From: Anaerolineae bacterium
GTDB taxonomy: Bacteria; Chloroflexota; Anaerolineae; Aggregatilineales; Aggregatilineaceae
Assembly (NCBI GenBank): GCA_016929355.1
Contig: JAFGJA010000248.1
Location: 1 to 11,180, forward strand
Direction of reading: 5' to 3'
Length of the DNA stretch: 11,180 nt
Shown: positions 5,875 through 11,180 of the stretch, piece by piece
Numbering within the stretch: the first letter of the stretch is position 1
How the letters are laid out: the number at the start of each line of letters is the position of its first letter
Program-made: the position numbers and the translations under genes
The notes under the pieces: model-generated
The model's input: only the letters and a program-made list of their open reading frames with translations
Databases searched by the model: none
Told to the model about the DNA's origin: nothing

Positions 5875-8800
5875 ATGACTCAAAATAACAACGAGTATCC
5901 TCCCATCCCCCAAACCGGCATTGAACCGTTACCCCTGCCGCCCGATCAGGAAAAAAAACTGCTCGCCCGGCGGCACAATGCGGATCGCACCGATCCCTTT
6001 GCCACCGATCCCGATGAACAGGTGCGGCATAGGGGCCGGATCGCGCTGCGCCGCGAACCCATGCACCCCTACGATTATCTGGTGTTGGGCGATATGTGCG
6101 CGCGGCTAACCCTGCTTGAAGCAGAGCGGCGGCTGCTGGTATTTTATGTCGGCAAAACGCTCTATGCGTACCGGCGCGCGGTGGATTTAGCCACTATCTC
6201 GGATGACCGGCAGTTGGCGCACCACGCCTATGAAACTTATGTGCAGTGGATCGCGCAGTTTACGCGCGCCATCCCCACGCGCCGCAATATCACGGTAGCG
6301 CTGTGGACGATCACCGAAGCGGAAGCCTACGGTCACATGGATGATCTGGCCGACGATGCGCAGTTATTCGCGTTGTGGTATGTCTCACCGCCGCAAAATG
6401 ACGCCGTGCCCGAACCCATCGAACCGGAACCGGAACTCAATCTGGCCGATATACGCGAACACGCTACCCAGATTTACCCGGAAGAAGTCGCTACCCGTTT
6501 CGGGAATGGCCCCGCCGTTGAATCGGTGATGCTTTCGATTGAGCGCTCGATTGAAGCCGTTGAAGTCAGCGAAACGCGCTCGGATAAATCAGACGCTTTC
6601 GAATCGGCGCTGGAAGAAAACACTTTGATGGGGACCGGGCAAGCGCCGCCCATGCTGACCGGGATCGCGCTGCCACGCCGCAAGGAGGGCGAAGATTTCT
6701 CCTATGGCGAACGGATCGACGGGCGTTATCAAGTCGCGCATGTCTTGCAGGGCGGCATGGGGATCGTGTACCTGTGCTACGACCATCAAGAGCGCCAATC
6801 CGTCGCGCTGAAGACGTTTCAGGGCCGGCTGCTAACCAATGAAAAAGCGGTGGCCCGTTTCACGCAAGAGGCGCGGACCTGGATCAACCTGGACCGGCAC
6901 CGGCATATTGTGCGCGCGCGGCGCGTGCAGCGCTTCGAAGGTCGCCCGCATATCATCCTTGAACACATCTCCGGGCCGGAGGGTTTAGGGCCGGATTTGC
7001 GCAGTTGGATTCGCCACAACCGGATCGATCTGCCCACTGCGATCAAATTTGGTGTGCATATCGCGTTGGGAATGCATCACGCCACGCAGATAATCCCCGG
7101 CCTCGTGCATCGTGATCTCAAACCAGCGAACATTCTGGTGCGGCACGATGGCATCGCCAAAGTGACCGATTTCGGGTTGGTGCGTTCGTTCGATCTCGAA
7201 GACAACCTGCCGGTGATCAATGAAAACGAGGATATTTCGAAGGGCCTGACGCGCATTGGCGCAGTGGTCGGCACGCCGCCCTATCTCGCGCCGGAGCAAT
7301 GTCTGGCGCAGGAAGAACTCGATCAGCGCGCTGACATTTACGCCTTTGGCTGCCTGATGTACGAAATGCTAACACGGCGCACGGTCTTCGGCGTTAAATT
7401 GCTCTCGGAATGGATTCACGCACATCTGAATCGCATCCCCGAATTACCGGAAGGCTTTGAAACCGCACTCGGCCCGGTGCAGGAATTGATGTTCGCCTGC
7501 CTGGAAAAAGACCCCGCCAATCGCCCGCAGACCTGGGCGGAACTGGTCGATGCGCTGGCGAAACAATACACCGCTTTGACCGGCGAAACGGTAGAAGTCG
7601 AAGAAACCGGGACGGAACTCGAAATCAATGACCTGATGGATAAGGGCTACAGCCTGACCGAACTCGGTTACGCCGATGAAGCGCTGACCGCCTATAACCG
7701 CGTCCTGGAAATCGAGCCGGATTTAGCGTGGGCGTGGGCGCGCAAAGGGCGCACGCTGCGCATTCTGACGCGCTATGAGGAAGCGCTAACCAGCTATGAT
7801 AAGGCGCTGGAACTGAATCCGCGCTTTGCCTGGGCCTGGACCGGCAAAGGGCAGGTTTTGGAGCGCTTAGGGCAAATCGAGCGCGCGTTGGCAGCGCATG
7901 AAACCGCTACCGAACTCCAACCGGGCAACGTGTGGGCGTGGTATAACAAGGCCGAGGCGCTGCATACCCTGCGCGAATATGATGCGGCAATGGGCATTCT
8001 GGATCGCGCGCTGGACCTTGACCCGCACCATGCCGAAAGTTGGGCCAAGCGCGGGCAAGTGCTGCGCACGCAGGAACGCTATCACGAAGCGCTGAACGCT
8101 TATAATCGCGCGCTGGAACTGCATCCCCCGTATGCGTGGGCGTGGAACGGGAAAGGACTCGCGCTCAAAGCAATGGGCCGCTTGCAAGAGGCGCTCGAAG
8201 CCTTCGAACAGGCCGCGCGCCACCAACCCGGCGAAGTCTGGCACTGGTACAACCAATCGGAAATGCTGGTCGAGATGGGGCACTATCAGGCCGCATTAGC
8301 TCCGACACAGCAAGCCACGCGCGTCGCCCCGACTCATGCCTATTCATGGGCAAAATTGGGGCAGGTCTACCGCTACTTGCAGCGCTATGAGGAATCGTTG
8401 GAAGCGTATGATCACGCGCTGGAACTCAAGCCGGATTACGCCTGGGCGGTGAATGGCAAAGGGATCGTGCTGGAACGCATGGGCCGCTATGCTGACGCGC
8501 TGGCGATGTACCAACAAGCCTCAGATGCCGCCCCCGACGATGTGTGGCACTGGTACAACCAGGGGAATCTGCTGGTCTTGCAGGAGCGCTATACGGACGC
8601 AATCCGCCTGCTGGAAAAAGCGGTGGAGATCAATCCCGATCATGCGCGCAGTTGGGCGCGACTCGGCAACCTGTATCGGCAAACGGACGATCCCGAAAAG
8701 GCGCTCGGTTATCTGGCGAAGGCGACCAAACTCGATCCGGGTTATGCGTGGGCGTGGAATGAACGCGGCGTAGCGCTGGAATTGTTGGGACGCTATGACG

Positions 8801-10008
8801 AAGCGGTAGATTCGTATGCGCGGGCCGCGCATGTCGAACCAACGAATCCGCTTTACTGGTATAACCAGGGTGATACGCTGGTCTTTTTGAAGCAGCACGA
8901 AGACGCCCTGGTCGCGCTGAAACACACGCTGGAAGTTGATCCGAAATATGTGCGGGCGTGGGCTAAACAAGGGCAAGCGCTGCGCCGGATGCGGCGGTAT
9001 GAAGAAGCCTTGACGAGTTACAGCCGCGCGGTTGAACTCGAACAAACCTATGCCTGGGCCTGGAATGGGCGCGGCCTCGCCTTGAGCGCGTTAGGTCGCC
9101 ACGAGGAAGCGCTGGCCTGTTTCCGGCAGGCCGCAACCTTGCAGCCGGATGATGTGTGGTTCTGGTATAACCAGGCGGACGAATTGATCGTGATGCACCG
9201 CTATGAAGACGCGCTGCCGCCGTTGGAACGCGCCATCCGGTTGAATCGTGGTCACGCGGAAAGCTGGGCCAAGCGCGGGCAGGCGCTCCGGCGATTGGGG
9301 CGCTATAAGGAAAGCGTGACCGCGTATGATCAATCGCTGAAACTGGAACCGCATTACGCCTGGGCCTGGAATGGGCGCGGGCTGGCGCTCGAAGCGATGG
9401 AGCGCCGCGAGGAAGCATTAGCGAGTTATGAGCGCGCCGCCGAAGAAGACCCCACCAGCGTGTGGTATTGGATCAACCAGATCGAACCCCTGCTCGCCCT
9501 CAGCCGCCGCGAAGATGCGCTCGATGTGATTGACGAAGCGCTCAAAATTTCGCCGCAAAATGACTCCGCGTGGGCGCGCAAAGGGCAAATTCTGCGCCGC
9601 CTGAATCGTCACGCCGAAGCGCTGGACGCTTACCAGCACGCCCTGGATATTTCGCCGCGCTATGGTTGGGCGTGGAATGGGCGCGGGCTGGCCTTCGCCG
9701 CCCTGGAACAATGGGAAGACGCGCTGGCGTGTTACATCAAAGCGACTGAAGTCTCCGCGCGGGATGTGTGGTTCTGGCACAACCGGGGCGAGGCATTGCT
9801 GCAATTGAGCCGGTGGGAAGACGCGATCAGCGCCTTTACGCGCGCGTTGGAGATCGATCCGACACATGCGCCCGCCCGCCAAAAACGCACCGAAGCACGC
9901 CAGAAATTAGGCGATGACACTGCCAACGCGGATCAAGCAATTGATTACAGCGCAAGCCATCATGATCCTGATGATGCGGATCAGGACGGCGATGCAGGCG
10001 AGGGTTAG
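5875..10008 (+). CDS. Soluble Ser/Thr protein kinase with 22 C-terminal TPRs
   Basis: This is a 1377-residue cytoplasmic kinase with no signal peptide or membrane helix. Residues 1-282 are a helical, unrecognised region whose 60-110 stretch is faintly TPR-like. The kinase domain spans about 285-565: glycine loop QGGMGIVY (292-299, with Leu291 where the first Gly usually sits), catalytic Lys K313, HRDLKPAN (412-419), DFG (432-434) and APE (472-474). All catalytic residues are present, so it should be active. Residues 584-1331 are 22 TPRs of exactly 34 residues without one insertion or deletion, normally a protein-docking superhelix. A short acidic tail (1332-1377) follows. The gene lies 73 bp after the clpC-like gene on the same strand. 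No Shine-Dalgarno precedes the ATG and no clear promoter is visible, so co-transcription with clpC is likely. Substrates are unknown; the TPRs may select them. Confidence 0.94.
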   Translation: MTQNNNEYPPIPQTGIEPLPLPPDQEKKLLARRHNADRTDPFATDPDEQVRHRGRIALRREPMHPYDYLVLGDMCARLTLLEAERRLLVFYVGKTLYAYRRAVDLATISDDRQLAHHAYETYVQWIAQFTRAIPTRRNITVALWTITEAEAYGHMDDLADDAQLFALWYVSPPQNDAVPEPIEPEPELNLADIREHATQIYPEEVATRFGNGPAVESVMLSIERSIEAVEVSETRSDKSDAFESALEENTLMGTGQAPPMLTGIALPRRKEGEDFSYGERIDGRYQVAHVLQGGMGIVYLCYDHQERQSVALKTFQGRLLTNEKAVARFTQEARTWINLDRHRHIVRARRVQRFEGRPHIILEHISGPEGLGPDLRSWIRHNRIDLPTAIKFGVHIALGMHHATQIIPGLVHRDLKPANILVRHDGIAKVTDFGLVRSFDLEDNLPVINENEDISKGLTRIGAVVGTPPYLAPEQCLAQEELDQRADIYAFGCLMYEMLTRRTVFGVKLLSEWIHAHLNRIPELPEGFETALGPVQELMFACLEKDPANRPQTWAELVDALAKQYTALTGETVEVEETGTELEINDLMDKGYSLTELGYADEALTAYNRVLEIEPDLAWAWARKGRTLRILTRYEEALTSYDKALELNPRFAWAWTGKGQVLERLGQIERALAAHETATELQPGNVWAWYNKAEALHTLREYDAAMGILDRALDLDPHHAESWAKRGQVLRTQERYHEALNAYNRALELHPPYAWAWNGKGLALKAMGRLQEALEAFEQAARHQPGEVWHWYNQSEMLVEMGHYQAALAPTQQATRVAPTHAYSWAKLGQVYRYLQRYEESLEAYDHALELKPDYAWAVNGKGIVLERMGRYADALAMYQQASDAAPDDVWHWYNQGNLLVLQERYTDAIRLLEKAVEINPDHARSWARLGNLYRQTDDPEKALGYLAKATKLDPGYAWAWNERGVALELLGRYDEAVDSYARAAHVEPTNPLYWYNQGDTLVFLKQHEDALVALKHTLEVDPKYVRAWAKQGQALRRMRRYEEALTSYSRAVELEQTYAWAWNGRGLALSALGRHEEALACFRQAATLQPDDVWFWYNQADELIVMHRYEDALPPLERAIRLNRGHAESWAKRGQALRRLGRYKESVTAYDQSLKLEPHYAWAWNGRGLALEAMERREEALASYERAAEEDPTSVWYWINQIEPLLALSRREDALDVIDEALKISPQNDSAWARKGQILRRLNRHAEALDAYQHALDISPRYGWAWNGRGLAFAALEQWEDALACYIKATEVSARDVWFWHNRGEALLQLSRWEDAISAFTRALEIDPTHAPARQKRTEARQKLGDDTANADQAIDYSASHHDPDDADQDGDAGEG
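7624..9867 (+). repeat. 22 in-phase TPR-coding repeats, with seven 306-bp triplet super-units
   Basis: TPR1 is 7624-7725. TPRs 2-22 (7726-9867, 2142 bp) divide exactly into seven 306-bp units starting at 7726, 8032, 8338, 8644, 8950, 9256 and 9562. Each unit holds three distinct TPR types. Type A typically has W-A-K/R at positions 4-6 and ends in Tyr. Type B opens AWAWNG and ends in Asn, Asp, Glu or Ser. Type C opens VWxWYN and usually ends in His. Nucleotide identity is still evident between equivalent units, for example GGCCAAGCGCGGGCA at the start of units 2 and 6. This is coding repeat DNA, not an intergenic element. Confidence 0.93.
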
Positions 10009-10136
10009 CAACCCCTCCCCAGAGCAACCTAGGGTTGCCACCCTTCCCGTAAACGGAGAGGGGAAATTATACACCTGCTATGACCTGACTCCCCCTCTCC
10101 AGGCTTGGAGAGGGGGCCGGGGGGTGAGGTATTTTG
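10009..10136 (+). repeat. Hairpin-rich intergenic repeat region
   Basis: Three adjacent inverted repeats occupy this 128-bp gap. GCAACC/GGTTGC (10024-10038) has a 3-nt spacer. CCCTTCCCGT/ACGGAGAGGG (10041-10062) has one mismatch and one wobble. CCCCCTCTCCA/TGGAGAGGGGG (10091-10116) is a perfect 11-bp stem with a GGCT loop. The gap ends in GGGGGGTGAGGT (10119-10130), also found at 5831-5842. None has a T-run, so they look like a REP- or MITE-type repeat rather than a standard terminator, though the strongest hairpin may still slow transcription. A weak TGCTATGAC (10076-10084) could be an extended -10 for the next gene. Confidence 0.6.
10091..10116 (+). repeat. Perfect 11-bp hairpin with GGCT loop
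   Basis: CCCCCTCTCCA (10091-10101) is fully complementary to TGGAGAGGGGG (10106-10116). It is the strongest hairpin in the window and lies 21 bp before the first possible start of the serine hydrolase gene. GC-rich hairpins of this kind are common between genes in Chloroflexota, to my recollection. Confidence 0.7.
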
Positions 10137-11180
10137 ATGAGTGTACTTGAGGATCCAACACACATGACGCGGCGCGATCATAACATCCCCTACCCGGTCC
10201 CCATCTGGGATCACTGGTCCCCGGCGGCGGCGGGTTTCGATCCGCTCAAGATGGTAGCGGCGAAACAGTGGCTTGAGGCACAGGCCAAACCGACCAAAAC
10301 GCCCTACCGGATCGTGATCGTGCGCGGTGGCAAAATTGTGGTGGAGTGGGAATACATCACCTCGCGCGGAGCTATGCTGGAACTCAAATCGGCAGCGAAG
10401 TCGGTGTTTGCGACGATTCTCGGCATGGCGATCCTCGATGGCAAAATCGGCTCGGTCAATGATCGCGTAGTGGACTATTATCCCGAAATGATGGATGTGC
10501 CGAAGGGCTGCGGGCCGAAACCGGGGCGTTATGCTTTCGAAAAGGATCGCGCGATCACGTTCCGCCACCTGATCTCGAACACGTCCGGCTATATGAAACC
10601 GGGCGAAGAACCGGGTCAGGTCTTTCATTACCAGACTTACGGCATGAACATCCTGACGCACGCCATCGCCAAAACGTATGGGTTATACGACAGTAACGAT
10701 CCCGATCATTCGCCGGGGCTGAATGCGCTGATCGACGACTGGTTGAAAAAACCGCTCCGCGCGCATTGGGATCATTACGTCGGCAATTTTGATCTGCATC
10801 CCGACGCACGCACCCACATTTTCGGCAATTACCAGGGCATGAAAGCGACTGCGCTCGATATGGCGCGGTTGGGCTGGCTGTGGTGCATGAAAGGCATCTG
10901 GAAGCGTAAACGGCTGATCCCTATCGCCTGGCTGGAGGAAGCCACCCACACCGCGCCGGACATCCTCGCCAACTGCCCCGAAGACCAATGGCGGTATGGT
11001 TACGGCTTCTGGACCAATGATCACGGTAAACTGTGGCCCCATCTGCCGCGCGATTCCTTTGCGGCGTCCGGCGCAGGCAAGCAGCATATCTGGGTATGTC
11101 CGCGCCTGGAATTGATTGTCGTGCAGAGTCCCGGCATTTACGAAGATCAGGCGGATAACGATACCGGCTTGCTGCGGCTG
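10137..11180 (+). CDS. Class C beta-lactamase-fold serine hydrolase, N-terminal 348 residues (3' end outside window)
   Basis: The frame is open to the last base, so the gene continues past the right edge. The family covers class C beta-lactamases, DD-peptidases, esterases and 6-aminohexanoate-dimer hydrolases (NylB type). The nucleophile motif SAAK places Ser85 and Lys88, followed by the usual helix and a LDGKIG...V.DY.PE stretch. The second motif (normally Y-x-N) reads YQT at 165-167, keeping the Tyr. The third-motif region reads ASGAGKQHIWVCPRLELIVV-like at 310-329, with SGAG where HxG or KTG is usual. No signal peptide is visible, so a cytoplasmic, NylB-like or esterase role is more likely than beta-lactam resistance. 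The start is uncertain: ATG 10137 uses GAGG from the upstream repeat, while ATG 10164 has GAGGA 10 nt before it. Confidence 0.85.
   Translation, partial: MSVLEDPTHMTRRDHNIPYPVPIWDHWSPAAAGFDPLKMVAAKQWLEAQAKPTKTPYRIVIVRGGKIVVEWEYITSRGAMLELKSAAKSVFATILGMAILDGKIGSVNDRVVDYYPEMMDVPKGCGPKPGRYAFEKDRAITFRHLISNTSGYMKPGEEPGQVFHYQTYGMNILTHAIAKTYGLYDSNDPDHSPGLNALIDDWLKKPLRAHWDHYVGNFDLHPDARTHIFGNYQGMKATALDMARLGWLWCMKGIWKRKRLIPIAWLEEATHTAPDILANCPEDQWRYGYGFWTNDHGKLWPHLPRDSFAASGAGKQHIWVCPRLELIVVQSPGIYEDQADNDTGLLRL

Noticed and set aside
7624..9867. Regular DNA periodicity suggesting a CRISPR array or non-coding tandem repeat.
   Set aside because: The 102-bp and 306-bp periods keep one reading frame and encode clear TPRs. 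There are no constant repeats with unique spacers.
3417..10008. Ser/Thr kinase plus Clp ATPase resembling the PpkA/ClpV pair of type VI secretion.
   Set aside because: No sheath, tube, baseplate or membrane-complex gene is present. The Clp protein has a ClpC-like N domain and an LGF ClpP-docking tripeptide, which ClpV lacks.
10137..11180. Antibiotic-resistance beta-lactamase (AmpC).
   Set aside because: It lacks a signal peptide and the canonical YxN and KTG motifs. Fold membership alone does not support resistance.

Overview
The window looks like the chromosome of an uncultured or little-studied member of the Chloroflexota (Anaerolineae-like). This is an inference from style, not a marker gene. 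The signs are a membrane Ser/Thr kinase whose kinase domain is joined to an extracytoplasmic part by a long Thr/Pro/Ala/Glu linker, many Ser/Thr kinase and TPR proteins, moderately high GC, and GC-rich hairpin repeats between genes. No rRNA, tRNA, CRISPR array, transposase or phage gene is visible.

Layout, left to right. (1) Positions 1-2193 hold the 3' part of a receptor-type Ser/Thr kinase. It enters from outside the window and has a kinase C-lobe, a transmembrane helix, a Thr/Pro linker and two copies of a four-cysteine domain. It ends at a good intrinsic terminator (2228-2263). (2) Positions 2316-3068 encode a FabG-like short-chain dehydrogenase. (3) Positions 3083-3292, minus strand, encode a 69-residue antitoxin-like protein with its own extended -10 promoter and strong Shine-Dalgarno. 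(4) Positions 3417-5801 encode a ClpC/ClpA-type double AAA+ unfoldase without a middle (M) domain and with an altered D1 pore loop. (5) Positions 5875-10008 encode a soluble 1377-residue Ser/Thr kinase fused to 22 uninterrupted 34-residue TPRs. TPRs 2-22 form seven copies of a three-TPR (102-residue) super-unit. (6) Positions 10009-10136 are a hairpin-rich repeat region. (7) Positions 10137-11180 hold the 5' part of a class C beta-lactamase-fold serine hydrolase that runs off the right edge.

The clpC-like gene and the kinase-TPR gene share a strand and lie 73 bp apart. The kinase gene has no Shine-Dalgarno and no convincing promoter of its own, so co-transcription from the extended -10 at 3369-3377 is likely. 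This pairs a protein unfoldase with a kinase carrying a very large protein-docking surface. A kinase-regulated proteolysis or quality-control module is an attractive but unproven reading. The SDR and the serine hydrolase appear to be ordinary metabolic neighbours.

The most notable structures are the phase-perfect three-TPR super-repeat, the M-domain-less Clp ATPase with the non-aromatic D1 pore loop, and the duplicated cysteine domain of the first kinase.
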